A stretch of 64,000 nt of DNA. Origin: Quercus robur. Its lineage: Eukaryota; Streptophyta; Magnoliopsida; Fagales; Fagaceae. The position numbers were made by a program, and so were the translations under genes. The notes beneath the pieces are model-generated. The model did not search any database. It had not been told where the DNA came from and was given only the letters and a program-made list of their open reading frames with translations. The stretch is taken from contig NC_065535.1 in NCBI RefSeq assembly GCF_932294415.1, positions 69,619,362 through 69,683,361 of the forward strand. The letters run 5' to 3'. Positions 44,302 to 56,039 of this stretch are shown here, piece by piece (within the stretch, counting starts at the first letter, position 1; each line of letters opens with the position of its first letter).

Positions 44302-45579
44302 TGTTGAGGTCTAAAAAGGATCATAGTGAAGGAGGCCCAAAAGAATGAGTCAGGCCTAAAAGGAAAAATCAAGCTAAGCCCAAAGTAGCAGATGCAGGAG
44401 ACCCATGAAGGAATAAAAAGGCCTAGGGGATCTTGAAGCCCAGACGAAGAAGCATCCAAAAAAAAAAGAGAACCACGGCAAGGGATAAGAAGTCAGGATC
44501 CTCAGGAACCATCAAGAGGCGCGGATCCTTTCAGGCACAAAGACAAAGGAAGACTAGGACAGCTCGAAAGAAAAAGACAGAAGAAGAAAATAAGAAACAA
44601 AAGCAAAAGAACACAAGCGCCAGTAGAACCCAGCGACCTCTCATGGCACAGACAGAAAAAACCTCGGGGAACCGGAACAGGGAAGCAAGAAAAAAAAGAA
44701 TGATAACAAGTGGCTTTCAAGTTGGCAGAACAGGATTCCGCCCAGATGAGAAAGAAAAGGGAAAAGTGGAAACTGCCAAAAACGGGGATGCCGAGAAGGG
44801 CATACCTCAGCACATCCCAAAGGAGATGGCCAACCAGGAACTTTCAAAAGAATCAGAGCTGAAAGAAGGAAAGAATGAGAAAAACGGAAATGGACTTACC
44901 GCGTGATAGGTACAGGACGTGCTTTGTTTGCAAAAAGGTAAAACAAGGGAACCAACGGTTCCCCGGGAAGACCAAAACTCCATTATAAAAGGAAGGGATG
45001 GGTTGCGAAGAAAGGGCAGCGAAAAAAAAGAGAGAAGCGCAAAAAAGAAGAGATTTTCTAGATAAAAAAACTATCAGTAAATCTGTGGTGAAGAGAAAGA
45101 AAAATACTAAGGGAAAACGAACATTGCTTCCCGGTATCCTGTAAAAGCTACTATTGCACATACTCGGATTCAAAGAGTATCAAACTTTGCAAGTTTTGAA
45201 GGCTGAAATAGCCACTCAAGACTGTAATTTTTGAGCTTGATTGAACCTTGTATCACGTCCTAGTGAGCTTTCTGTAACTTAACAGACAATGTATTAATGA
45301 AATATGCCCCATTAATCCCAGGATCCCCTTAGCATTAATTTTGTATCACTTTGCTAATCCTGATTCTTTCCTTTTGAATTTACCTTGTTGTTTTTTTGGC
45401 ATTCTTCAATACGAATATCCTTGCTTGTCATTTTTTTTTATTGTCAGGAGCATCCTCTGTATATCACTTGATTCTTAAACAGCTTGTTAGCTGCAGTGAG
45501 TCAAGGCCTGGTTCACCAAACCTTTTATTTAGGCCCGGGATCCTTGGGCCTGAGTGTCACAAAAAAAGGCACTCTCACA
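44302..45579 (+). mobile_element. Solo LTR, 1278 bp, TSD GTTTG
   Basis: Begins TGTTGAGGTC and ends CTCTCACA, with an exact GTTTG pentamer at 44297-44301 and 45580-45584. A TATAAAA box is at 44984-44990. The long Lys/Arg-rich frame at 44433-44906 lies in the A/G-rich part of the LTR and is not a gene. The length suggests a Ty3/gypsy family. Confidence 0.87.
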
Positions 45580-45584
45580 GTTTG

Positions 45585-46018
45585 TTTCTATTAAAAAAAA
45601 AAAAAAAAAAGTAAGATCCCAAAAGCTGCCTAACTTGATAAAATATTTTGGTGTAGTACTATCCTTTTGGATCAAATTCACCATCATCCAAAATTTTAGA
45701 GAAAAAAAGAGAACTACTTTCTTAAGAAAAATGAGCTTACTAATATTGCATAAAATAAAGAATATTGAAACCTGCATCTACAAGATTTGTTCTCATCAAT
45801 AAAAAAATAAAAAATTATCAATGCTTTATTTGTCTATTGAATAGTTTTCAAGAATATTGTATAGTATTTAACTCAAAAAAATTGTGAATGCTATATTTTT
45901 TCTAGTATAGTATTTGTTATAGCATAGTTTTTAAAAAATTGTCAATGCTTTATTTGTCTAGTGAAGTTAAATATTGTATTTGTTATAGTTTTATAGAAAA
46001 CATTACATAGTTAAAAAA
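45585..46018. other. Non-coding stretch
   Basis: Poly-A at 45593-45610 and AT-rich repeats of the phrase TCAATGCTTTATTTGTCTA. No gene. Confidence 0.4.
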
Positions 46019-46023
46019 ATTAT

Positions 46024-47129
46024 TGAAAGTTCAAATATGTGTATAAACACCCTTGAACGTTTAGACCCCCAATTTACAAATTAACCAATTTAAGCTTTAT
46101 GTCAAACAACTAGTGTGCAGAAAATGAACATAAGCTATAATATAGAATTGGAAAAACTATCTAAGCCAAAATAAAATCACAACCCACAACAGATAATAAA
46201 AGGCAAAGATAAAGGGAAGGAAGATGCAAACACAAAGACAACACGCGATGTGTTATCAAAGAGGAAACCGAAGTCCTCGGCGTAAAACCTCTCCGCCGCC
46301 CTCCAAGCGGTAAACAATCCACTAGAAAATGTAGTTGGGATACATGGACAGCAATAGATCCTCCAAGCCTAATCTACCCAGTGCACCTAAGCCCTCCAAG
46401 CTTCTTGCTCCAACGAGGTTGCGCCGAACCTTTTTCTTTTCTAGCTTCCCAGATTCCGCTACTAGACCATAGCATCAACCAATGTAGATTGGTTCCTTCC
46501 TAACTGCTTCCCAGTACACCAAACAGTCCTCTCACAGTGATGAATATGGTGAGAACAAGGTTTTGGTAAAATGCCTTTCAAGGGTTTGACAATGGAGAGG
46601 AAGAGAGTTGAGAAATTTGAAGAGACTCTAATGTATAGATTGTAGGTGAATCAATCTTGTTTTACTCTAGGGTTTCTCTCTCAAAATTCTCTCTGGAAGC
46701 TCTCTTTCATTTGTGGGTATAAGGGGTATTTATACTGGGGTGAGAGGAGAATGTGAAATGTCAGGTTTTTCAAAATAGGGGTGGCTCGCGGCTTGGCCTC
46801 GCGACTTGACTAAGTCGCGAGACCCAGTCGCAAGATAACCGTATGGCCAGTTGTCCTGTTTTATCCTGTAATGCTCCAGCTAGCATGACTGTTCACCTTC
46901 TGGCATGCTTGGCACGTGTGCTGCATCTGGCGGCTTGCAGCCGCGAGTCACCCGCGAGATCAAGCCGCGAGTCTCTGTTTTCTTGCACACTCTTGAGCAA
47001 TCAACACTCTATCTCACTCACTACCCTTACAACAAACCCACCTAAATACAGGGTTACTAAATGCTGAAATACAAGCAAATTTGACACGGAATAAAGCTAA
47101 TAAGATGGTTGATTAAATTCAACCTTACA
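46024..47129 (-). repeat. 3' LTR of the copia element
   Basis: TGAAAGTTC...CCTTACA on the plus strand. A TATA motif on the minus strand lies at 46727-46735. It carries a cluster of TCGCGA-type motifs at about 46790-46970. Confidence 0.92.
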
Positions 47130-47145
47130 ATCTCCTCCTTTAGCT
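47130..47145 (-). other. Polypurine tract of the copia element
   Basis: On the minus strand CTAAAGGAGGAGAT lies directly before the 3' LTR, the expected plus-strand primer position. Confidence 0.7.
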
Positions 47146-47831
47146 ATTCCGTGACAAAACCCTAAAACAGACTCTAGACTTGACATGTGAGTTGGGAACA
47201 GTTGAGCAAAACTCACTCACACCTAACTCTAGAAGCTGTGAAGCACTTGAATCATAAGAACACGAAACTCCTGAAACACAACAATACACCATGATCATTG
47301 TATGCATAAAAGTATGAAATGCATATGAAACAGGTTTAAGGTGATCAAGCAAAGATGAAGTGAGGTATCAAATCATGGCTTGATCAACCAAGTAATCACC
47401 ACAAGGTAGTGATCACAGTGTTCATTCACACTTGGAATGAACACTTGAACATACAAGTTAACAAGAACAAAGCAAGTTACTTGTATGCCTAACACTCAAC
47501 CAATGCATAATACACTAAGTATATGCATCTAGGAACAATTCTACAAGGGCACAAGAGTGACAGTACTTAAAACAAAATGCAAGACATTTAGATAGAAGTA
47601 CTGATTTAAACAAAGCATAAAAGGCTGCATAAAGCATGGTACAAACCATAAAACCTACAACCATGCATAAAACGTAACCCTAAAAGCTTACATAAGCAAC
47701 ATGGGTACAAATCACAATATAACAACTTAAACAGAAGAAAATATAACAACTTAAACTGAAGAAGAATGCAGAAACACTCCCCCTTAGGTAATATCCTCCC
47801 CCTCTGATCAGGCTATCACTCCCCCTTTTTG
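47146..47831. other. Copia interior, no gene
   Basis: AT-rich sequence between the extra ORF and the polypurine tract. It contains a CCCCCT-rich patch near 47778-47827. Confidence 0.5.
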
Positions 47832-48936
47832 TCATGGAATAGGCCATACATTCTCTTCTAGCCTTCTCTGAATCTGATCCAATTGAGTTTGAAGTGAGGT
47901 AAACTTCATATCCCATCGAGTGCTGTGATGGTGTAGAGTAGATGTGAGTCCAAACATCTTTGTATTCAACTCGTGTACAGAGGATACAATGTGATCAAGT
48001 TTTTCATCAAGGGAGAGAGTGCTGAAATGAGAGCCACTGTGAGGTGCGGAAGTTTCCGGTTTGGCTCTCTTCCGACTATGTCCAATGCTTGCGTTGAATG
48101 TACGCATGTTGATTGGACTCGGTTTTGAGTGAGGAGATTCATCTGCCGTTGGATAAATTCCCTTGAGCTTCAAGATCCTTGAAATGAGACAGCAGAAAGG
48201 AATGCACATTCGGGACTCAGTTCGTAGAACCGTTTTGCGCAGAACATGAAAGATATGGGCATAGATGTCAATTTCTACATCAGAGATTAGATCATGAAGA
48301 AACAAAGCACGTCCGAGGTTCATATACCCAGTGCTTGATAAGGGTACAAATTGTGAAACATCACAATTGTAAGCACTCTCAGTTTTGGAGGAAGAGAGGA
48401 AACACTGACGGAGTTTCCATTGGATGAGAATTCCAAGTCTTGTCCAAGACCCTCCTTGAGAAGTTCCTCATCAGGACAAAGATCATCATAAACCGGTGAG
48501 TGTCGAAGCATTGGTCGGTTGATGTGAAGGATCTCTGCCAAATATGCAGGAGAGACTGAAAAACTCTTTTTCCTAACCCAGCACTTAAGTTCATCTTCTT
48601 CCACAATCGCGTTGGCATAAAATTCCTTTACCAAATCTTCATACGCGTCATCCAGATCAGAGAGAAGGTAATTCCAATCCTTGTGAGCAAACTATTTTGG
48701 AATGTCAGTGTCATGAAGTGATGATTGATCAACAGGTCTTTCTAGTAATGGTGTAGCATTTCGGAAATAATTCTCATGAGACTGATAGGCAGCATAGGAC
48801 TGAACTTGTTGGGATCGAATCTTTTTGATGAAGAACAAGTCCCTTTTGTTTGAGGTGAGTAGTCATCAACATCAATGACACGTTCCTTCCCTTTGGAACT
48901 GCCTCCTTTCACAGCTGCTTTCTTGAATGGTGACAT
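47832..48936 (-). pseudogene. Additional ORF: 'putative plant transposon protein' type, between pol and 3' LTR
   Basis: On the minus strand the frame starts MSPFKKAAVKGGSSKGKERV (48936). It continues after a frameshift near 48800 with text ending EDLVKEFYANAIVEEDELKC (about 48580), then PVYDDLCPDEELLKEGLGQD. After a second one-base shift near 48350 it continues TGYMNLGRALFLHDLISDVE and ends with a coiled-coil-like tail (DEKLDHIVSSVHELNTKMF) at 47832. A TAG near 48690 also interrupts it. This domain is known from many plant repeat-borne proteins annotated as putative plant transposon protein; its function is unknown. Its position after pol is that of an envelope-like or accessory ORF in some plant retrotransposons, but I see no signal peptide or membrane segment. 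It is oriented like pol. Confidence 0.68.
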
Positions 48937-50740
48937 TTCCAGTCTGAATCATGAATAGAGGAAAAGAAAGAACACAATCCAATAGACATTATTAGCAGTG
49001 GGTTAGTGTCAATTTAGGGATAATGAAGAAACTCTAAAAGCTAGATGGAAATGTCTAGAAAATAGCAATGAGGGACAAAAATGACCCAAATGTAGCTACA
49101 CAATAGAGTGGGTCAAATTAAAACCACACAAAAATGAGAACATCATACACTCAAGAGATCAAACACAGGTAAGAGAAATATGAACACCAAGGAGAACACA
49201 AAAACATGAGGAAAAGGCAAAACAAAGAGTAGAGAACAAAACCCATACCTTTCCTTGAAGATAGATTGAATGGTAACAAGTTGTTGAAAGAATTTGAAGA
49301 TTACCACAGTGATGATGCATAAGTGAAAGTAAGATCAGAAAATGAACAGACCCAGAGTTCAAGACAGGCAAATGAGAACCCCTTTTTGAGAAAAGTGTTG
49401 AAAATGAGCTCATTTTGTAGAACACGCGATTTTCGCGACTGAAGTGAGTCGCCAACAAGTCACCAGGTCAAGTCGTCAAAACACTCAAAGACAAAATTTT
49501 GAAAAATTTTCTAAGTGTTTTTCGTGACTGGAAGGTCTACCCTCGAGGGAGTCGCGAGCTGAGCCGCGAAAATCTCTGACTAACCCTCGCGACTGGACCT
49601 TCCACTCGCGAACAAGTCGCCAAAAATGACCCGCGAACTCGCGACTGAGGCCTGCGACTTGACTTACCCGCGACTGAGTCGCCAAAACAAAGCAAAAAAG
49701 AATTTTTGAAATTTTCAGATTTTAAGAACAAAATACTTTCCAAAAACACCTAAAACACTCAAAAATCTTTTTGTGCTTGAATCAACATAGATTGAGCATG
49801 TGAAAACACATTTCAATAAGTACAATCACACAAATGAATATGGCATTTATTGAACATAAACTTGTGTGTTGTGTGTGGATATCAACAATGAGATAGTCCT
49901 TAGTTTAATGTGAAGTTTCAATGATCAATTCAACCAAGGCATACACAATTAGCACTATATCAAGTGACCCATCTCAATTATAGAAATATGTATATATGAC
50001 CTCCCACAAAACTTGATAACATATCTTGGAGCTTTACATTTGACTCCACTTTCAATCATAACAATTGATCTTTTTGATTCTTTTGAGACAATCACCTCTC
50101 ATTGTGAGAGTGATATTTGATATTTCACTTTAATGAACAAGCCTTTGGCTGTTTTTTGAATAAACATTCACCTTAATTTTCGGTCGCTTTCCCTTTTTCC
50201 TAGTCGAATATTAGTATGTGCGACAGGCTTTTACGGCTCAATATCTCTTTTCATTTGGAGATTTACATTTGGTGAACTCTTTTTAGCAAAAACAAAAAAT
50301 AAAGAGTGGGAAGATATATAACACAATTCTATGCATGTCTCAAGATCATCATAACCATTCACTAATCATTCATGACAAGTTTGAAGATCTAATTACAACA
50401 ATCACATAGATTTCAAGATTTCTCCCACAGTGATAAGAGTGCAAAGAAACAAGCTATGCTCGAAAATGCACAAAGCCATGAGCACAAAGGTACAAGGCAA
50501 AACAAGTATTGAGACAAAACTCAACTATGTCAATCAAACTTTTTGATTTCTAATTTTTATGTGATTTTTTGGATTTTTGACATAAAAGAAGAAAAAGATT
50601 GATAAAAATGAACAAAAGTATGCACAAATAGACAAACAATCAAAATCATGCTACACAAAAAGCCAACAAAGTAGTGTGTGCCCCAACACAAACAAACTTA
50701 TCATATTATAAATATGTGAAGCACACAACACACAAGAGAG
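48937..50740. other. Copia interior between pol and the extra ORF
   Basis: No reading frame of note. Around 49425-49685 lies a dense cluster of CGCGA / TCGCG motifs (TCGCGACTG, GTCGCGAGCT, CTCGCGAAC and others), similar to those in the LTR. Confidence 0.6.
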
Positions 50741-51604
50741 TCAAGGAATTGTACCAACACCAATGGTCTTACGGAGTGATTCAAACTGTGGACCATCGAG
50801 AGGCTTGGTGAAGATGTCCGCCTTTTGATTGTCGGTGTGTATGAACTCAAGACATACAACTCTTTCCTCTACCAGATCTCGAATGAAATGGTAACGTATC
50901 TCTATGTGTTTAGATTTTGAATGCTGGATAGGATTCTTGGAAAGATTGATGGCACTGGTGTTGTCACAAAAGACACACATCGTCTCTTGAGGAATTCCAT
51001 AATTATGAAGTAATTTCTTCATCCAAAGAAGCTGAGTGCAGCAACTTCCAGCGGCGATGTATTCTGCTTCAGCAGTAGATAGAGACACGGAATTTTGTTT
51101 CTTGCTCATCCACGAGACAAGATTGTTACCAAGGTAGAAGCAGCCTCCTGAAGTACTCTTCCGATCGTCTACACTACCAGCCCAATTAGCATCTGAATAC
51201 CCGGCAAGACAAGCATTTAAGTCTTTTGAATACCATAGACCATAGTTTGAAGTTCCATTAACATATCGAATGATTCGCTTAACTGCAGTCAGGTGAGATT
51301 CCTTTGGATTAGCTTGATATCTGGCATAAACACCAACACTGAATGCAATGTCCAGTCTACTAGCTGTAAGATAGAGTAAACTCCCAATGATACTCCTATA
51401 TAAGGTAGGACTTACTTCTACTCCAAAAGAATCAACATTCAGTTTAGTAGATGAGCTCATGGGAGAGAAGGCATGTTTTTTTGAGTCTAGTCCAAATTTC
51501 TTGACAATGTTTCTAGCATACTTCTCTTGTGAAACAAATATACCCTCCTTCTGTTGTTTGACTTGAAGACCCAAGAAAAATGTGAGTTCCCCCACCATAC
51601 TCAT
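50741..51604 (-). pseudogene. Copia pol: end of RT and RNase H
   Basis: It reads MSMVGELTFFLGLQVKQ, the connection region (LYRSIIGSLLYLTASRLDIA) and RNase H with Asp in YSDANWAGS, Glu in STAEAEYIAA and Asp in CDNTSAI. It ends HTDNQKADIFTKPLD...LRKTIGV, typical of the copia pol C-terminus. The frame is open but is joined to the preceding RT part by a deletion (see 51601-52845). Confidence 0.9.
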
Positions 51605-52845
51605 CTCAAAACTTGTGCCACAAGGAGATAATCTTCATCATTTTTGACAAACAAAGTTCGGTCGGCATATCCTCTTTTGAATCCTCTATCTAGGAGGTAA
51701 TGTGTAAGCCGATCATACCAAACTCTAGGTGCTTGTTTTAAGCCATAAAGGGCTTTCTTCAATCTCAACACATGATTAGGAAAGTGAGAATCCTTAAATC
51801 CTTTTGGTTGCTCAACAAACACTTCTTCATTTAGGTATCCATTCAAAAATGCACATTTTACATCCATTTGATAGAGTTTGAAGTTCATAGTGCATGCAAT
51901 GGACATGAGAATTCAAATGGATTCAAGTCTTGCCACAGGAGCGAAGGATTCATCAAAGTCTTCTCCTTCTACTTGAGTGTATCCTTGAGCTACTAACCGA
52001 GATTTGTTTCGAATTATCTCTCCATCTTCATCGGTTTTGTTTTTGAAAATCCATTTTGTGCCTATGACATGAACATTTTCAGGCCTTGGAGCAAGTTCCC
52101 ACACATCATTCCTCACAAACTGATTCTGCTCTTCATGCATTGACTCAACCCAATTCTCATCTTGAAGGGCCTCTTCTACCTTTTTTGGCTCAAATTGAGC
52201 AAGGTAGCAATGATATGTTACATGATTCGCCAACAGGATGTTTCCTTTTCTGAGGCGAAGACCTTCATCTAGAGACCCTATGATGTTGCTTTCCGGATGG
52301 TTCTTAATTACTCTTGAAGATGGCTTCTTTGATGTGGAAACTTCATCATTTCGAGAGATGGGAGGATGGACTTCCGGAGGAGTAAGAGGACTTGATGTTC
52401 TAGACATCGATCTCGTTTCCATTCTTGGGTTGATGGGAGTCGATTCTTCTTCTGGTGTAGGTTCTTCAACATCTATATCAAGAGCTTCGACCTCAACATC
52501 AGGTTCTTTGGTGCTCGGCCCTTCTCCATCATCAATCATCTCCACCTTAGATAAGGCATCATCAATCTTGACATTGATGGACTCCATCACTGTCTTAGTT
52601 CTCTTGTTAAAAACTCTATATGCCCGACTCGTAGTAGAGTACCCAAGAAAAATACCCTCATCACTTCTCGCATCAAACTTCCCAAGATTCTCCCGATCGT
52701 TTAGGATATAACATTTGCTTCCAAACACTCGGAAATACTTTACTCTAGGCTTCTTTCCATTCCAAATCTCATAGGCGGTCTTCTTTGTTCCTACTCGGAA
52801 AAATATTCTATTGCCAATGTGACACGAGGTGTTGACAGTTTCTCC
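51601..52845 (-). pseudogene. Copia pol: integrase C-terminus and RT, catalytic motif deleted
   Basis: It includes VFGSKCYILNDRENLGKFDA and GIFLGYS (integrase tail). An acidic/Ser-Thr linker follows, then RT with WELAPRPENVHVIGTKWIFK, LVAQGYTQVEGEDFDESFAP, MDVKCAFLNGYLNEEVFVEQ and KKALYGLKQAPRVWYDRL. TGA at 51913 interrupts after ARLESI. At about 51610 the text jumps from DYLLVAQV straight to the region that normally follows the YVDD active site by some 25 residues. The catalytic YVDD motif is therefore gone and RT cannot work. Confidence 0.9.
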
Positions 52846-53894
52846 CTAAAACTTTTGAGGTATTTGCTTGTTAAGCAACATGACTCTCGCCATTTCCTGA
52901 ATCACCCGATTTTTTCTCTCTACCACTCCATTTTGTTGTGGAGTTTTGGGGGCTGAAAATTCCCTTTTGATTCCATTCTTTTCACAGAAAGACTCGAATC
53001 TTGCATTCTCAAATTCCCTCCCATGATCACTTCTTATTTTGGCAATAGGGACCCCTCTCTCGTTTTGTAGTTTCTTGCACAGAATTTCCAACCTCTCACA
53101 TGTTCTGATTTTTCTCTAAGAAATTCAACCCAAGTGTATCTTGAGTAATCATCCACAATGACCATAATGTATCTCTTTCCTCCTAGACTTTTAGTTCTGG
53201 TAGGCCCCATTAGATCAACATGAAGTAACTCCAAACACTGAGAAGTAGCAATCACATTCACCTTGTAATGACTTGCCTTTGTTTGCTTTCTCATTTGGCA
53301 TGCACTACAAATGGTCTTCTTCACCTTTCCAAACTTAGGAAGTCCCTTAACGGCTTCAAGTTTGGACACTTTAGCTACTTGTTTGAAATTAGCATGCCCA
53401 AATCTGTGATGCCAAAGTTCCAACATATCAACACGAGCACTTCTACACGAAATGGGTGCCGTGGGAACTACTCCATAACAGTTTTCTGTAGTCCGATTTC
53501 CCTCCAAGACCTGAATCCCTTCTTCATTGATGATCAAGCATCCCTTCTTAGAGAATTGTACCAGGAAATCATCATCACAAATTTGAGTGATGCTCAGTAG
53601 ATTTGCCTTCAGCCCTTTTATGTATAACACATCTTTCAACAGCGGTAATCCAGGTATCTCGATAGTCCTTTTGCCTAGGACTTGAGCATGACTTCCATCA
53701 CCAAAAGTCACATAGTCACCAACATTTTCTTTGAGTGTCTTAAACAGTGACTTATCCCCTGTCATATGGCGAGAACAACCGCTGTCAAGATACCATAAGC
53801 ATGCATTAAACACCTTCAATGAGGTATGCACAAATAAGCTCACATGAGACAAACATTCTTGACCTTCAAACAAAAACTCATCATCAGTTTTCAT
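52846..53894 (-). pseudogene. Copia pol: protease, GAG-pre-integrase and integrase core
   Basis: Protease active site LDSGCSRHMTG (about 53780); zinc-binding HHRFGH...CSACQMRK; integrase core with Asp in LLHVDLMGP, Asp in VIVDDYSRYTWV, Asp in KIRSDHGREFEN and Glu in NGVVERKNR. A frameshift near 53090 divides the core, and a TAG at 52846 (Trp in relatives) ends it. Integrase inserts the cDNA into the genome. Confidence 0.9.
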
Positions 53895-53906
53895 GCTTCT
53901 GTCAGA

Positions 53907-54252
53907 TTAACCTTTCATTTTCAGACTCTCAATCATCTCACACAACATTCTATTCTTTGTTTTATATTTCTTAATCAACGATTTAGATTCAGATATACTA
54001 CTGTGTAAGATATGATTCTGATTTTCAAAATATTCCAGCTTGTGAACAAATATCCTAGCATGTTTCTTAGTTTTTAACAACTCTACAAGTTCATTGGTAA
54101 GACACCCTTCAAACATATGCATAGAGTCATTTTCACAAACACTTAAACTACAATTCAGCATGGTATTTTTCATAACAGCTACCACAATACAGAGGTCTAG
54201 GATCGCACTTAGGTAATAAAACCACAACAAGTGCACCCGCTCTGATACCAAT
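53907..54252 (-). pseudogene. Copia gag remnant
   Basis: Only about 115 residues remain, with LVELLKTKKHARIFVHKLEY and a Lys-rich coiled stretch reminiscent of the gag-pol linker. The capsid domain and CCHC knuckle are missing, although the primer site is directly adjacent. So about 1 kb or more has been deleted between leader and protease. Confidence 0.6.
54240..54251 (-). other. Primer binding site (initiator tRNA-Met)
   Basis: Minus-strand TGGTATCAGAGC, one base inside the 5' LTR; the standard copia primer site. Confidence 0.9.
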
Positions 54253-55358
54253 TGAAAGTTCAAATATGTGTATAAACACCCTTGAACGTTTAGACCCCCA
54301 ATTTACAAATTAACCAATTCAAACTTTATGTCAAACAACTAGTGTGCGGAAAATGAACATAAGTTATAATATAGAATTGGAAAAACTATCTAAGCCAAAA
54401 TAAAATCACAACCCACAGCAGATAATAAAAGGCAAAGATAAAGGGAAGGAAGATGCAAACACAAAGACAACACGCGATGTGTTATCGAAGAGGAAACCGA
54501 AGCCCTTGGCGTAAAACCTCTCCGCCGCCCTCCAAGCGGTAAACAATCCACTAGAAAATGTAGTTGTGATACATGGACAGCAATAGACCCTCCAAGCCTA
54601 ATCTACCCAGTGCACCTAAGCCCTCCAAGCTTCTTGCTCTAACGAGGTTGCGCCGAACTTTTTTCTTTTCTAGCTTCCCGGATTCTGCTACTAGACCGTA
54701 GCATCAACCAATGTAGATTGGTTCCTTTCTAACTGCTTCCTAGTACACCAAACAGTCCTCTCACAGTGATGAATATGGTGAGAACAAGGTTTTGGTAAAA
54801 TGCTTCTCAAGGGTTTGACAATGGAGAGGAAGAGAGTTGAGGAATTTGAAGAGACTCTAATGTATAGATTGTAGGTGAATCAATCTTGTTTTACTCTAGG
54901 GTTTCTCTCTCAAAATTCTCTCTGGAAGCTCTCTTTCATTTGTGGGTATAAGGAGTATTTATACTGGGGTGAGAGGAGAATGTGAAACGTCAGGTTTTTT
55001 AAAACAGGGGTGGCTCGCGGCTTGGCCTCACGACTTGACTAAGTCGCGAGACCTAGTCGCGAGATAACCGTATGGCCAGTTGTCCTGTTTTGTCCTGTAG
55101 TGCTCTAGCTGGCATGACTGTTCACCTTCTGGCATACTTGGCACGTGTGCTGCATCTGGCGGCTTGCAGCCGCAAGTCACCCGCGAGATCAAGCCGCGAG
55201 TCTCTGTTTTCTTGCACACTCTTGAGCAATCAACACTCTATCTCACTCACTACCCTTACAACAAACCTACCTAAATACAGAGTTACTAAATGCTGAAATA
55301 CAAGCAAATTTGGCACGGAATAAAGCCAATAAGATGGTTGATTAAATTCAACCTTACA
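54253..55358 (-). repeat. 5' LTR of the copia element
   Basis: Partner of 46024-47129. Minus-strand TATA motif at 54956-54964. Confidence 0.92.
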
Positions 55359-55363
55359 ATTAT

Positions 55364-56007
55364 ATTAAAGAATTAAAAAAAAAAAAAAAAAAACTCTACA
55401 AAATTCTTTAAAAAAAAAAGAGAGAACTAAATGTAAAATTATCTCCATTAGGAGACATATTGTGGCCCACATACATTTTATTTTAATTATTCAATTATTA
55501 TTTATCTAGAATTTTTATTTATTTGATAATAAGAATGACAGATAAAGATCCTTTCTATTAGGATTCTTTTTATGGACAAACATTTATAACGTCGTTTGGT
55601 AAAATAGACGTATTTTGGTGAACAAACATATTCTTTGATGGGAGGAGTATAAATAGAGAATCCACGTTAAATTGAAGGGATCCCTAGTCTAGTGTGTAAA
55701 AGCCTGTACTCTCCATCAAAATAGTTTCTAAGGAGAAGGTCATAGACTAAAAGATTCTCTTCTAATTATTTGCTTTACATTGTTTTTTTTTTAATGAATC
55801 ATTTGAACAACAAAGACTAGAGACATGTTTTATTTTCTTCCGCCGCTTTAGATTTCTTATTTACACTAAACAGTATATTATAAATAATAAAAAAGTTTAT
55901 ATAATTGGACATGATTTGATGTTCGTACCATACTGAAATAGAATCATTTAAGTGGGCAATGGCCAAAAAGGTTTTAAGGGTACACAATATTTGCCACTAG
56001 TAGTTCT
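55364..56007. other. Non-coding stretch between copia and LINE
   Basis: AT-rich with poly-A tracts; no gene seen. Confidence 0.4.
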
Positions 56008-56039
56008 TTTTTTTGGTAAACAGACGATTCATTAAAAGG

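Larger units (their letters stand above)
46024..55358 (-). mobile_element. Complete Ty1/copia retrotransposon, 9335 bp, inactive, with extra ORF
   Basis: Both LTRs are 1106 bp (46024-47129 and 54253-55358), and ATTAT flanks both ends (46019-46023, 55359-55363). The tRNA-iMet primer site is next to the right (5') LTR. The coding order on the minus strand is protease, integrase, RT, RNase H, which is the copia order. gag is almost entirely missing, and RT has lost its YVDD region. A further gene-like ORF lies between pol and the 3' LTR. By eye I count about 37 differences between the LTRs, all but one transitions, so about 3 per cent divergence. Confidence 0.92.

Noticed and set aside
44433..44906. 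157-residue Lys/Arg-rich open frame
   Set aside because: It lies wholly inside a solo LTR with exact TSD, in A/G-rich sequence. Composition alone explains the open frame.
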